Origin: Allocoprococcus comes
GTDB taxonomy: Bacteria; Bacillota; Clostridia; Lachnospirales; Lachnospiraceae
Assembly: GCF_013300725.1 (NCBI RefSeq)
Contig: NZ_JAAIMM010000014.1
Coordinates: forward strand, 1 to 64,000
Length of the DNA: 64,000 nt
Reading direction: 5' to 3'
Part shown: one piece after another, positions 17,900 through 27,510 of the stretch
How the letters are laid out: each line of letters begins with the position of its first letter
Numbering within the stretch: the stretch's first letter is position 1
Made by a program: the position numbers and the translations under genes
The notes under the pieces: model-generated
Database searches by the model: none
What the model saw: only the letters and a program-made list of their open reading frames with translations
What the model was told of the DNA's origin: nothing

Positions 17900-18034
17900 A
17901 AAATAAGCCGGACAGATTGTCTTTTGTGCAATGAAGATGAGACTTAAAAATTATGGAAGCCATTGCTGACATAATTTTCGCATTCGGAGGCTCATCGGAA
18001 TGCCCTGCACAACTAAATCTGTCCGGTTTATTTT
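17900..18034. ncRNA. Structured repeat element, copy B
   Basis: A 19-bp outer stem (17900-17918 with 18016-18034, one G:U-compatible position) encloses TTGTGCA/TGCACAA (17924-17930 with 18006-18012), then a GATGAG/CTCATC stem (17936-17941 with 17991-17996), then a 9-bp stem (17947-17955 with 17970-17978) capped by the conserved loop GAAGCC-ATTGCTGA. The inner core recurs at 60-140. Nested pairing and covariation argue for a folded RNA of about 135 nt; a mobile palindromic element is the alternative. Confidence 0.6.
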
Positions 18035-18085
18035 ATTAAAAGCGCGTCCGTCTTCTATTTTCCCGCAGACCGCCCGTCCTGCAAT

Positions 18086-18889
18086 CTAAAGCTCAAACAC
18101 CTCAAGATCATCCGGCACAAACAACTTCCCGTGATAGTACTCCCGTCCTTCCCGCGTATAAAGCTCTTTCCTCTCCTTAAGATGCGTCTCTTCCGTATGA
18201 TACAGGATCAGATGCGGAATCTGAAGCTCCTCGGCAAGCTGACATGCTTCTTTCACAGTACTGTGGTGCTTTTCATAAGGCTTGAACTTATCTGCTTCTC
18301 CATACAGGCAGAACGCCTCATGGGTCAGCCAGTCGCTGCCTTTCACAAATTCATAATCTTTCTCATTGTACGGTTCGTCACCGCAGCAGGTAAACTTCAC
18401 TCCGTTCGGAAGCAGCATCGTAAACCCGAACTGCTTTGCCTTCGTGGAAAAAATATCGAAAAAGGTGACCGGACAGCCAAGGATTTCCTTTGTCTCTCCG
18501 TGATGCACCGGCACAAAAAGAATCCGGTCATCAAAATATTTCGTCACCTTTTTCTGGATCGTAAGTTCTGCGATCATGCGGATTGATCTTGCCAGCTCTT
18601 CATGGCAGTAGATCCGCAGATTCCCCTCATATTTTCCCTGGCCGATCTTCTTCTGCCCGATCATCCGTATCAGCCAGATCACACCCAGAAGATGATCGAT
18701 ATGTTCATGGGTAATAAAAATATCGTGAATGTCTTCCAGCTGGATCCCGGTGTCTTTTAACGTCTTTAAAATACGGTTTCCGCCGCCGGTATCCACCAGA
18801 AAATGCCTGTTTCCATCCGAGAGGGCAAAACAGGTATTATAGCATTCCGTTACTGTTGCATTTCCCGTTCCAAGTATTGTAAGCCTCAT
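18086..18889 (-). CDS. Metallo-beta-lactamase fold hydrolase, RNase Z-like
   Basis: A 267-residue MBL-fold protein with the metal motif THEHIDHLLG near residue 60, a second-shell CCGDEPYN near 170, THEAFCL near 188 and a late HTEETH. The opening MRLTILGTGNATVTECYNTC resembles RNase Z-type enzymes, which cut tRNA 3' trailers, but the protein is shorter than the usual ~305 residues and I see no clear flexible-arm segment. Another phosphodiesterase role is possible. It lies six bases after the hexapeptide acyltransferase gene, in a topB-acyltransferase-MBL operon. Confidence 0.75.
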   Translation of the reverse strand: MRLTILGTGNATVTECYNTCFALSDGNRHFLVDTGGGNRILKTLKDTGIQLEDIHDIFITHEHIDHLLGVIWLIRMIGQKKIGQGKYEGNLRIYCHEELARSIRMIAELTIQKKVTKYFDDRILFVPVHHGETKEILGCPVTFFDIFSTKAKQFGFTMLLPNGVKFTCCGDEPYNEKDYEFVKGSDWLTHEAFCLYGEADKFKPYEKHHSTVKEACQLAEELQIPHLILYHTEETHLKERKELYTREGREYYHGKLFVPDDLEVFEL

Positions 18890-18895
18890 CCGTCA

Positions 18896-19567
18896 TTACT
18901 CCTGTCTCATTTCAACCACTTCACCTGCACATTTGTAAATACTTCCTCCCGGCACAAATCCTCTCACCGAAGAAAGTGGATAAATATTGGTATGCGGTCC
19001 TACTACACTTCCCGGGTTCAGAATGGTTCCACATCCGACTTCTACATGGTCACCCAGCATCGCGCCAAACTTTTTCATACCGGTCTCGATATTTCCTTCC
19101 GGCGTCTTTACAACCACCAGTTTTTTATCGGATTTCACATTAGATGTGATAGAACCTGCTCCCATATGTGACTTGTACCCAAGGATTGAATCCCCCACAT
19201 AATTATAATGTGGAACCTGTACTTTATTGAAGAGGACCACATTTTTCAGCTCGGTAGAATTTCCGACAACTGCGCCTTCTCCTACAATCGCATTTCCACG
19301 GATAAACGCACAGTGTCTTACCTCTGCGTCCTTTCCGATGATCGCCGGACCGCCGATAAATGCAGTCGGTGCAACCTTTGCGGATCTGGCAACCCACACA
19401 TTTTCTCCACGTTTTTCATACTCTTCTTCCGGAAGAGACGCACCCAGTTCCAGGATAAAACTGCTGATTTTCGGAAGTACTTCCCACGGGTAGGTCACTC
19501 CTTCAAACAAATCCTTTGCGATCGTCTCTTCCAGTGTATACATTTCTTTAACCGTTATTTCTTTCAT
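18896..19567 (-). CDS. Left-handed beta-helix (hexapeptide) protein, GlmU C-terminal-like
   Basis: A 223-residue protein whose middle, about residues 65-200, is built of hexapeptide repeats (for example VAPTAFIGGPAIIG, VRHCAFIRGNAIVG) as in acyl- and acetyltransferases. The SHMGAGSITSNVKSDKK segment near 140 resembles the acetyltransferase end of GlmU and sugar-nucleotide enzymes. The uridylyltransferase half of GlmU is absent. It starts with an ATGA overlap at the topB stop codon, so it is translationally coupled. The substrate is unknown. Confidence 0.75.
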   Translation of the reverse strand: MKEITVKEMYTLEETIAKDLFEGVTYPWEVLPKISSFILELGASLPEEEYEKRGENVWVARSAKVAPTAFIGGPAIIGKDAEVRHCAFIRGNAIVGEGAVVGNSTELKNVVLFNKVQVPHYNYVGDSILGYKSHMGAGSITSNVKSDKKLVVVKTPEGNIETGMKKFGAMLGDHVEVGCGTILNPGSVVGPHTNIYPLSSVRGFVPGGSIYKCAGEVVEMRQE

Positions 19568-21615
19568 TCTTTCTTTCCTTTCGATGCTCTGCCTTTGGTT
19601 TCTTTTTTATAAAATGCTGCTGCCCTGTCATAGCAGCTTCTTAACTGATACTGGTTATTCAGTCCCAATACCCCATTGGTTCTGCTGACAATAAAATGAT
19701 CCAGTTTTGTCATATATTCATCCGATGTAATTTCTCCCTCTGCCACATAGTTAAGCCCCTTTTCCCAGCTTGCCGTCAGCTCCGGATTCAGAAGTGAACG
19801 GATAGAATTCAACACCACATCATAGATCATTTCTCCAAGAAGCGTCGGTGTGATCACCTGCGTCTTTTTATTCAGTGCCAGATATTTGATATTGAAAAGC
19901 TTTTTCAGAATCTCCGCCCTGGTCGCACTGGTTCCGATCCCGCTTCCTTTGATCTGCGCACGAAGTTCCTCATCCTCGATCAGCTGACCTGCATTTTCCA
20001 TCGCAAGGATCATGGAACCGGAATTGTATCTCTTCGGCGGTGAAGTTTCTCCCTCTTTGATATCCAATGATTTTACATCCAGGATATCACCTTTTTTTAA
20101 CTTCTGGATGGATGCGAAAAATGCGGCATCCAGATCCACATTGTTATCACTTCCATCTCCTTCCGCGTCATTTCCATTTGCATTTTTCTTTGGTGCAGGG
20201 ACCCCTGCCACCTTCAGATATCCTTCTTCCGCAAGCACACGGAAGCTGGAGAAAAACTGTTCTTTTCCGATCTGTGTTACCAGTGCCACTTTCTGATAAA
20301 CTGCCGGAGGATAGAAGATACTCAGAAACCTCCGGACGATCACATCATATACATGATGAGCCGTTGCAGATACCGAATTCAGCGCTGAAAGCCCCTGTCC
20401 TGTCGGGATGATCGCATAATGGTCCGTAATCTGCTTGTCATTGACATAACGCGTCTTTGCCAGATTTTTATATGCTCCGTATTGCAGGATATCCTGCATA
20501 TATGGTGCAGCCGTCTGGTATTTACTCAGCCCGTTCAGGTTCTTTGTGATCTCCTTTGATACTGCCGTCGAAAGCACTCTGGCGTCTGTTCTCGGATAGG
20601 TGACAAGCTTCTTCTCGTAAAGCTCCTGCACAATGCGGAGCGTTTCATCCGGACTGATCTTGAACCGTTTGGAGCATTCGTTCTGAAGTTCTGCAAGGTT
20701 AAACAAAAGTGGCGGATTCTTTTTCTCTTTTTTCTTTTCGATGGATACAATCCGGCAGGTAAGAGGGGATGTTCCCTCTTTCAAAGCAGCTATCAGCTTT
20801 TTGGCCTCCTCTTTCTCTTTAAACCCATTCTCTTTGTAGAGCTTTGGAGACTCAAAATAAGCCGAGCCTTTCACCGCACGCCACTCACCGGTAAAAGTAT
20901 GTCCGTCTACATTTACCGATTCGATCACACGATAGAACGGCGTTTTTACAAATTCACGGATCTCCCGTTCCCGCCTTACGACCATTCCAAGGACACAGGT
21001 CATCACACGTCCGACAGATACAACCGTGTATTTATTCCCAAGATAATTGGAAATGCTGTTTCCATATTTGAGTGTCAGAAGTCTGGAAAAGTTGATTCCC
21101 ATCAGATAATCTTCCTTCGCACGGAGATAGGCCGACGCTGACAGATTATCGTATTCTGACAGATCCTTCGCCTCACGGATTCCTCTGAGGATCTCTTCCT
21201 CCGTCTGGGAATCGATCCACACACGCCGGCGTTCTTTCCCTTTTACGCCTGCCATCTGTTCCACCAGACGGTAAATGTATTCTCCTTCTCTTCCCGAGTC
21301 GGTACAGACATAAATCCGGTCTACGTCCTTCCTGGTCAGGATTCCTTTTACGATCTCAAACTGCTTCTTTACTCCCGGTATCACCTCATAGAGAAATTCC
21401 TGCGGAATAAATGGCAGTGTCTGCAAAGACCATCTCTTATACTTTTCATCATATACTTCCGGATAGCTCATCGTGACAAGATGACCAACACACCAGGTTA
21501 CGATCGCCTCATCTGATTCCAGATATCCGTCTTTTCTTTTCAAATTCAAATGCAGTGCCTTGGCAAATTCCTGTGCCACACTCGGCTTTTCTGCAATATA
21601 TACCGATTTACCCAT
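19564..21615 (-). CDS. topB: DNA topoisomerase III (type IA)
   Basis: Relaxes and decatenates DNA by single-strand passage. The 683-residue protein has the Toprim start AEKPSVAQEFAKAL, the acidic DSGREGEYIYR near residue 107, the catalytic-tyrosine motif LVTYPRTDAR near 345 and GIGTSATRAEIL near 565. Length suits TopB without the zinc-finger tail of TopA. It heads a three-gene operon with the hexapeptide and MBL genes and is separated from ppk by a bidirectional terminator. Confidence 0.93.
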   Translation of the reverse strand: MGKSVYIAEKPSVAQEFAKALHLNLKRKDGYLESDEAIVTWCVGHLVTMSYPEVYDEKYKRWSLQTLPFIPQEFLYEVIPGVKKQFEIVKGILTRKDVDRIYVCTDSGREGEYIYRLVEQMAGVKGKERRRVWIDSQTEEEILRGIREAKDLSEYDNLSASAYLRAKEDYLMGINFSRLLTLKYGNSISNYLGNKYTVVSVGRVMTCVLGMVVRREREIREFVKTPFYRVIESVNVDGHTFTGEWRAVKGSAYFESPKLYKENGFKEKEEAKKLIAALKEGTSPLTCRIVSIEKKKEKKNPPLLFNLAELQNECSKRFKISPDETLRIVQELYEKKLVTYPRTDARVLSTAVSKEITKNLNGLSKYQTAAPYMQDILQYGAYKNLAKTRYVNDKQITDHYAIIPTGQGLSALNSVSATAHHVYDVIVRRFLSIFYPPAVYQKVALVTQIGKEQFFSSFRVLAEEGYLKVAGVPAPKKNANGNDAEGDGSDNNVDLDAAFFASIQKLKKGDILDVKSLDIKEGETSPPKRYNSGSMILAMENAGQLIEDEELRAQIKGSGIGTSATRAEILKKLFNIKYLALNKKTQVITPTLLGEMIYDVVLNSIRSLLNPELTASWEKGLNYVAEGEITSDEYMTKLDHFIVSRTNGVLGLNNQYQLRSCYDRAAAFYKKETKGRASKGKKE

Positions 21616-21668
21616 ATAATAATTTTGTACTCCTGTATTTTCACGCCATAACCGCTCTCACAGCGTTT

Positions 21669-21700
21669 AAAAAGTGAAGCTGATACCAGCTCCACTTTTT
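21669..21700. terminator. Terminator between ppk and topB
   Basis: AAAGTG-AGCTG pairs with CAGCT-CACTTT (one mismatch) around a four-base loop, with A and T runs on both sides. On the minus strand it ends ppk transcripts. Confidence 0.85.
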
Positions 21701-21730
21701 TATCATATCATATTCAGAACATAAAACAAA

Positions 21731-23836
21731 TTATTTTCTTCGAAAAATCTTCCGGATTTTATCAATGAAGCTTTCTCTTGTCCGTCCTTCCGGATGTCTG
21801 ACGGTGATTGCTTCACGCATAAAATATTCCTGGGAATTGACTTTTGAAGTTCCTTTTTCTTTCTTGTAGTATTTGCCGTCACTCTTTAATTCACGCGCTT
21901 TTACATTGTCTGCCAGCATGATCTTCAGCATATGTGTCAGCTGTTTCCTGATAGTTTCATCGTAAACCGGACATGCCACTTCCACGCGTTTTTCCGTATT
22001 ACGCGTCATCATATCTGCGGAACCGATATAGATCTTCTGATCCGCTCCGGTTCCAAAAAGGAAAATACGTGGATGCTCAAGATAACGTCCGACAATACTG
22101 GTCACACGGAGATTCTCTGTGTACCCTTTGACTCCCGGCAGGATACAGCATATCCCACGGACGATCAGATCCACCTTCACCCCTACATTTGATGCCTCGG
22201 AAACCTTCTGGATAAAATCTACATCCGTCACAGAGTTCATCTTCATGATGATCCGCCCGTTCGTTCCCTTTTTGATCTCCTCATCCATCAGCGAAAGCAC
22301 CTTTGGTTTCAGACTGGTCGGTGAAACAATAATGTGCTGATAGCTTCCATTGAGATTGCCAATGGACATATTCTTGAAGAAGATGGCTGCATCCTCTCCG
22401 ATTCCCTTATCCGCTGTGATCAGCGATACATCAGTGTACATGGTTGCCGTCTTTTCATTGTAGTTTCCGGTTCCCACCTGCGTAATGTATTCGATATTGT
22501 TGCGGTTCCGGTAAGTGATCAGGCAGATCTTGGAATGCACCTTATAACCTTCAAATCCGTAAATCACACGGCATCCTGCTTCTTCCAGACGTTCGGACCA
22601 GTCAATATTGTTCTGTTCATCGAATCTGGCTCTCAGCTCGATCAAAACCGTAACCTCTTTGCCGTTCTCGGCCGCTGCACATAAGTACTCTACCAGCCGT
22701 GCCTTCTTTGCCAGACGGTAGATTGTGATCCTGATCGTAAGAACGGTCGGATCATAAGCCGCTTCCTTGATCATACGCAGAAACGGATCCATACTCTCAT
22801 ACGGATAAGAAAGAAGTATATCTTTTTTCTTTACCTGCGGAATCACTTTTCCATCCGTCAGATAGCGGGACGGCTGCGGAGTAAACGGTTCGTCGATCAG
22901 AGAACGTTTCAGCGATGCCGGAACCTTATCCATGATCGAAAAAATATAATCCAGCTTCATCGGCATCTTGGTCCGGTAGATCTGTGCCGGTATGATCTTA
23001 AATTTGTCACAGAAATACTTTTCCAGTTCCTTATCCAGCGGCTCCGCTGTCTCCATGCGGACAACTGCCATTCTGCGGCGCTTGTGAAGGGTTTCCTGCA
23101 TCAGCAGGCGGAAATCATCATTGATCTCCAGTGCCTCATCATCCGGCGACACATCTGCATTCCTTGTCACGCAGATATAATTCTTGTTCGATACCTCGTA
23201 TTTGTCGAACACCACATCCAGATATTCCATGATCACCTTTTCCATACGGATATAACGGATATCATGTCCCGGAAGATATAAGATATCTGACACAAACTGT
23301 GGAACCGGTACGATTCCGATCATGGAAGTTCCATTCTGCTTCAGACTTGCGATCACATACAGTTCCTTATTGAGCAGATGCGGGAACGGATGATTGGCAT
23401 CCACGATCTGCGGAGACAGGATCGGGAGGATCTGGTCTTTGAAATACTTTTTCACATACTTCTTTTCCTGCTGCTCCAGCTCTTTTATCGATAGTCCACA
23501 GACACCGTATGGATTCAGCAGCTTCTTGATCTCTGAGTAGGTCTTGTCCCTCTCTTTATACAATGGTGCCACAGCCGCAAAGATTGCATCCAGCTGCTCT
23601 TTCGGATTCATCCCCGAACGGCTGTCGATCGTGCTGTTATCCGTAAGCGACATATCATACAGGCTTCCTACGCGGATCATAAAAAATTCGTCCAGATTGC
23701 TTGTAAAAATGGATACAAACTTCATTCTTTCAAGAAGGGGTACTGAAGAATCCTTTGCTTCCTCCAGTACCCTCTGATTGAACTTCAGCCAGGACAGTTC
23801 TCTGTTCTGTGTATAGTTCTGCATTTCTTTTTTCAT
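21731..23836 (-). CDS. ppk: Polyphosphate kinase 1
   Basis: Polymerises the gamma-phosphate of ATP into polyphosphate, reversibly. The 701-residue protein has the N-terminal NRELSWLKFNQRVLEEA, the FDEQNNIDWSERLEEAG segment, the catalytic histidine region GYKVHSKICLITY near residue 435, and the second phospholipase D-like block GSADMMTRNTEKRVEV near 585. Length is typical for PPK1. A basic tail (KIRKIFRRK) ends the protein. It appears monocistronic. Polyphosphate synthesis is linked to stress survival in many bacteria. Confidence 0.95.
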   Translation of the reverse strand: MKKEMQNYTQNRELSWLKFNQRVLEEAKDSSVPLLERMKFVSIFTSNLDEFFMIRVGSLYDMSLTDNSTIDSRSGMNPKEQLDAIFAAVAPLYKERDKTYSEIKKLLNPYGVCGLSIKELEQQEKKYVKKYFKDQILPILSPQIVDANHPFPHLLNKELYVIASLKQNGTSMIGIVPVPQFVSDILYLPGHDIRYIRMEKVIMEYLDVVFDKYEVSNKNYICVTRNADVSPDDEALEINDDFRLLMQETLHKRRRMAVVRMETAEPLDKELEKYFCDKFKIIPAQIYRTKMPMKLDYIFSIMDKVPASLKRSLIDEPFTPQPSRYLTDGKVIPQVKKKDILLSYPYESMDPFLRMIKEAAYDPTVLTIRITIYRLAKKARLVEYLCAAAENGKEVTVLIELRARFDEQNNIDWSERLEEAGCRVIYGFEGYKVHSKICLITYRNRNNIEYITQVGTGNYNEKTATMYTDVSLITADKGIGEDAAIFFKNMSIGNLNGSYQHIIVSPTSLKPKVLSLMDEEIKKGTNGRIIMKMNSVTDVDFIQKVSEASNVGVKVDLIVRGICCILPGVKGYTENLRVTSIVGRYLEHPRIFLFGTGADQKIYIGSADMMTRNTEKRVEVACPVYDETIRKQLTHMLKIMLADNVKARELKSDGKYYKKEKGTSKVNSQEYFMREAITVRHPEGRTRESFIDKIRKIFRRK

Positions 23837-23936
23837 ATTAGCCCACCTTCAATCTTCCTTTACACTGGTATGATTTCATTCTACCACTGAATCAGAAGAA
23901 AGAAAAGTTAACTTCTTTTAAACTTCCCCGCAAAAG

Positions 23937-25022
23937 CTATTTCTTTGTGATAAATCCTTTTGCAGTCAGAGTCTCTGCGCACAGAACTGCTCCGCCTGCC
24001 GCGCCACGGACTGTATTGTGGGAAAGTCCGATAAATTTGTAATCATAAATAGAATCTTCTCTGAGTCGTCCGATCGAGATTCCCATTCCGTTCTCATAAT
24101 CTACATCCAGTTTTACCTGCGGGCGGTTATCTTCTGTCATATAACGGATGAACTGCTTCGGTGCACTTGGAAGCTCTGCCTCCTGCGGGAATCCTTTGAA
24201 GCCTTCCAGTTTTTCGATCAGCTGCTCTTTGGTTGGTTTCTTTTCAAAATTGATAAATACAGCAGCAGTATGTCCGTTAAGAACCGGTACACGTACACAC
24301 TGGCATGTGATCTTCGGAGAATCTGCTTTTACAATCTGTCCATTTTCAACTCTGCCGAGAACACGAAGCGGTTCCTGCTCGCTCTTTTCTTCTTCTCCAC
24401 CGATGAATGGGATGATATTTTCTACCATTTCCGGCCAGTCTTTAAAGGTCTTTCCTGCACCTGAAATTGCCTGGTAAGTTGTAACAACCAGTTCTTTCGG
24501 TCCGAATTCTTTCCATGCTGCAAGGCAAGGCGCATAGCTCTGGATCGAACAGTTTGGTTTTACTGCGATAAATCCTCTTGTAGTTCCAAGACGCTTTTTC
24601 TGGTCTTCGATGACTGCAAAATGCTCCGGGTTTACTTCCGGGATTACCATCGGTACATCCGGTGTCCATCTGTGGGCACTGTTATTAGATACAACCGGTG
24701 TCTCTGTCTTTGCGTATGCTTCCTCGATCGCACGGATCTCATCTTTTGACATATCAACTGCACTGAATACAAAGTCAACTGTCTTTGCAACTTCTTCTAC
24801 TTCGTTGACATTATGTACAACGATCTTCTTGACTGCTTCCGGCATCGGAGTGTCCATTTTCCAACGGTCTCCGACTGCTTCTTCATATGTCTTTCCTGCG
24901 GAACGCGGGCTTGCAGCCAGTGTTACTACCTCAAACCACGGATGATTTTCCAGCAGAGAGATAAATCTCTGTCCTACCATTCCTGTTGCACCAAGAATAC
25001 CTACTCTTAATTTCTGATCCAT
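23937..25022 (-). CDS. asd: Aspartate-semialdehyde dehydrogenase
   Basis: Reduces aspartyl phosphate to aspartate semialdehyde on the path to lysine, diaminopimelate, threonine and methionine. The roughly 361-residue protein has the NADP loop GILGATGMVGQRF, the active-site cysteine in KPNCSIQSYAP near residue 150, YQAISGAGKTF near 180 and the histidine in GHTAAVF near 248. It is of the fungal/archaeal-type subgroup rather than the shorter E. coli type. I start at 25022, behind a GAGG site; an upstream in-frame ATG would add about 30 residues without homology and overlap the promoter region (25084-25112). Confidence 0.93.
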   Translation of the reverse strand: MDQKLRVGILGATGMVGQRFISLLENHPWFEVVTLAASPRSAGKTYEEAVGDRWKMDTPMPEAVKKIVVHNVNEVEEVAKTVDFVFSAVDMSKDEIRAIEEAYAKTETPVVSNNSAHRWTPDVPMVIPEVNPEHFAVIEDQKKRLGTTRGFIAVKPNCSIQSYAPCLAAWKEFGPKELVVTTYQAISGAGKTFKDWPEMVENIIPFIGGEEEKSEQEPLRVLGRVENGQIVKADSPKITCQCVRVPVLNGHTAAVFINFEKKPTKEQLIEKLEGFKGFPQEAELPSAPKQFIRYMTEDNRPQVKLDVDYENGMGISIGRLREDSIYDYKFIGLSHNTVRGAAGGAVLCAETLTAKGFITKK

Positions 25023-25083
25023 TTTTATGTCCTCATTTCCTTCTTGTCTTTTTGATGCGCACATTTGTACGCATGATTTGTAT

Positions 25084-25112
25084 ATCATAGCGCATTTACC
25101 GACATTTTTCAA
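25084..25112 (-). promoter_or_regulatory. Promoter of asd
   Basis: On the minus strand, TTGAAA (25107-25112) and TATGAT (25084-25089) are separated by exactly 17 bases, about 60 bases before the chosen asd start. Its position supports the shorter asd reading frame. Confidence 0.7.
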
Positions 25113-25204
25113 CCCTGATAATTGAAAAACTATGTCTACTTATTAACGCTCATGTTACTGTTCCCAGTACCTGTGACCGGCAATGCTCATTTTCCTTATA
25201 ACGA

Positions 25205-26584
25205 TTAGCACTCTTCCAGATACGCTTCGTGAAGCGCGATCACCTTTTTCATAGCTTCCGGTCCAGGTGCACCGATCGTATTTCTCTTATTGACACAGGT
25301 CTCCATGCTGATCGCATCATAAATATCTTCTTCAAATACCGGAGATATCTCCTTATATTCTTCCAGTGACATATCATCTAACGCAATCTTCTTATCGATG
25401 CAATAAAGTACCAGCTTTCCTACGATTCCATGTGCATCACGGAACGGTACCCCGTGATTTACCAGATAGTCAGCTGCATCTGTTGCATTGGTAAATCCAT
25501 GTCTGCAGCTTTCCAGCATACGTTCTTTATTGAACTTCATGGTTGCGAGCATTCCGGTAAATAAAGCCAGACATCCTTTTACAGTATCGATGGCATCAAA
25601 TACCAGTTCCTTGTCTTCCTGCATATCTTTATTGTAAGCAAGCGGAATTCCCTTCATCGTAGTCAGGATCGAAGTCAGCGCACCGTATACACGTCCTGTC
25701 TTTCCACGAACAAGTTCTGCAATATCCGGATTCTTTTTCTGCGGCATGATACTGCTTCCGGTGCTGTAGCTATCGTCGATATCGACAAACTGGTATTCAT
25801 TGGAATTCCAGATGATCACCTCTTCCGAGAAACGGCTTAAGTGCATCATGATCGTTGCAAGTGCACTCATCAGCTCGATCAGATAATCACGATCCGATAC
25901 CGAATCCATACTGTTCAGTGTTGGTCCGTCAAATCCGAGAAGCTCTGCGGTGTATGCTCTGTCCAGATCATAAGTGGTTCCTGCAAGTGCTCCGGATCCA
26001 AGCGGACAGGTATTCATTCTCTTGTAAATATCTTTCAGACGCATATGGTCTCTTTTAAACATCTCAAAATAAGCGCCCATATGATGTGCCAGTGTGATCG
26101 GCTGCGCTTTCTGCAGATGGGTAAATCCCGGCATGATTGTCTCGGTGTTGTCCTTCATGATCGCAAGAAGTTCGCGGAGCATATCTACAACCAGTCCCTG
26201 CAGTGCGGTGATCTCACTTCTTGTATAAAGCTTCATATCCAGTGCAACCTGGTCATTACGGCTTCTTCCGGTATGCAGCTTCTTCCCTGCATCCCCGATC
26301 CGGTCGATCAGATTAGCCTCCACAAAACTGTGGATATCTTCGTATTCCTCTGTGATCTCAAGCTTTCCGTTCTCTACATCCCTGCGGATACTCTCCAGTC
26401 CGTCCAGGATCTGCTGCTTCTCATCGTCTGTCAGGATCCCCTGCTTTGCCAGCATCATAACATGTGCCTTGCTTCCCTGGATATCCTGCTCATAAAATCG
26501 TTTATCAAATGAAATGGACGCATTGAAATTATAAACCAGTTTGTCGGTTTCTTTCGTAAAACGTCCTCCCCATAACTGTGCCAT
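25205..26584 (-). CDS. argH: Argininosuccinate lyase
   Basis: Splits argininosuccinate into arginine and fumarate, the last step of arginine synthesis. The roughly 459-residue protein begins MAQLWGGRFTKETD, carries HTGRSRNDQVA near residue 108, TLAHHMGAY near 160, and the fumarase/aspartase superfamily signature GSSIMPQKKNPD near 280. I start at 26584 because GAGGG lies six bases upstream and the family begins there; a longer frame adds seven residues. argG is not in the window. Confidence 0.96.
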   Translation of the reverse strand: MAQLWGGRFTKETDKLVYNFNASISFDKRFYEQDIQGSKAHVMMLAKQGILTDDEKQQILDGLESIRRDVENGKLEITEEYEDIHSFVEANLIDRIGDAGKKLHTGRSRNDQVALDMKLYTRSEITALQGLVVDMLRELLAIMKDNTETIMPGFTHLQKAQPITLAHHMGAYFEMFKRDHMRLKDIYKRMNTCPLGSGALAGTTYDLDRAYTAELLGFDGPTLNSMDSVSDRDYLIELMSALATIMMHLSRFSEEVIIWNSNEYQFVDIDDSYSTGSSIMPQKKNPDIAELVRGKTGRVYGALTSILTTMKGIPLAYNKDMQEDKELVFDAIDTVKGCLALFTGMLATMKFNKERMLESCRHGFTNATDAADYLVNHGVPFRDAHGIVGKLVLYCIDKKIALDDMSLEEYKEISPVFEEDIYDAISMETCVNKRNTIGAPGPEAMKKVIALHEAYLEEC

Positions 26585-26660
26585 AGCTTTCCCTCTTTTC
26601 TTCAACGTAATTCTGTGCTTTAGTGTACCATAGAATGTCGGATTCTGTAAAGTTCCCCTC

Positions 26661-27323
26661 TTAACTTTTCACAGAACTTTCCGCTTCCTCCCGGAATTTC
26701 TTTTCCCGTTCTCTCTGATTTTTGGAATAAATACAGCCACAATAGTCCTGGCGGTAAAGTCCGTAGAGCTTTGACAGCTCGGTTGAACGCTTATATCCAT
26801 TTCTCTTTTTAAAATCCGAAACCAGATAAGATACCCCGTATTCCCCGGCAAGTCTTTCCCCTATCTCATTCAGCTTCTGCGCATTTTTCAACGGACTGAT
26901 GGAAAGTGTGGTGGTGAAATACTCATAGTCACCCTCTTTGGCAAGCTTTGCCGCCTCCCGTAGCCGAAGTTCATAGCACTTAAAGCACCGCTCACCGCCT
27001 TCCGGAATCATCTCCAGTCCCTTCGACATCTCGTAAAATTTTTCACTGTCATAATTTCCCGCCTGAAAATGGATCGTATGCTTCGCCGGAAGCTCACGGA
27101 TCAGCTTCTCCTGTTCATGGATCCGCTTTTCAAATTCGGTCTCAGGAAAAATATTTGGATTGTAATAAAAAACCGTAATCTCAAAATATTCCGACAGATA
27201 TTCCAGCACATAACTGCTGCATGGTGCACAACAGCTGTGAAGGAACAGGCGTGGAACCTTCTTTTCCGATACGATCTGTTCTATCTTTTTATCCAGTTCT
27301 TTCTGATAATTTTTTTTCTGCAT
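26661..27323 (-). CDS. queH: Epoxyqueuosine reductase, QueH type
   Basis: Reduces epoxyqueuosine to queuosine in tRNA, using a [4Fe-4S] cluster and a second iron site. The 220-residue protein has the N-terminal HSCCAPCSSYVLEYL and the later pairs ERCFKCYELRL and DYCGCIYSK, which together give the QueH cysteine pattern. It is unrelated in sequence to QueG but does the same step. I start at 27323, about ten bases after GAGGAG; the next upstream ATG overlaps that site. A TTGTGC-17-TATAAT promoter lies upstream (27360-27388). Confidence 0.88.
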   Translation of the reverse strand: MQKKNYQKELDKKIEQIVSEKKVPRLFLHSCCAPCSSYVLEYLSEYFEITVFYYNPNIFPETEFEKRIHEQEKLIRELPAKHTIHFQAGNYDSEKFYEMSKGLEMIPEGGERCFKCYELRLREAAKLAKEGDYEYFTTTLSISPLKNAQKLNEIGERLAGEYGVSYLVSDFKKRNGYKRSTELSKLYGLYRQDYCGCIYSKNQREREKKFREEAESSVKS

Positions 27324-27359
27324 CTGTTCATCTCTCCTCATATTGCAGATTTGTTTCTT

Positions 27360-27388
27360 ATTATAGTGCAGCTATTCCCTTCGCACAA
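27360..27388 (-). promoter_or_regulatory. Promoter of queH
   Basis: On the minus strand, TTGTGC (27383-27388) and a perfect TATAAT (27360-27365) are separated by 17 bases. Confidence 0.65.
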
Positions 27389-27510
27389 TATCTTTTCTGC
27401 CCTGTTTTTCTTTTTCCGCTCCATTCCCGCCGGATTCACACACGCTTTTTTTTATTTCTCATAAACTGAAAGTAAAAGAAAGTGATCGTTTCTGTATCTG
27501 GAGGATTATC

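Noticed and set aside
17900-18034. Hammerhead-type ribozyme, because of GATGAG
   Set aside because: The CUGAUGA and GAAA core boxes are not both present in the required order on either strand.
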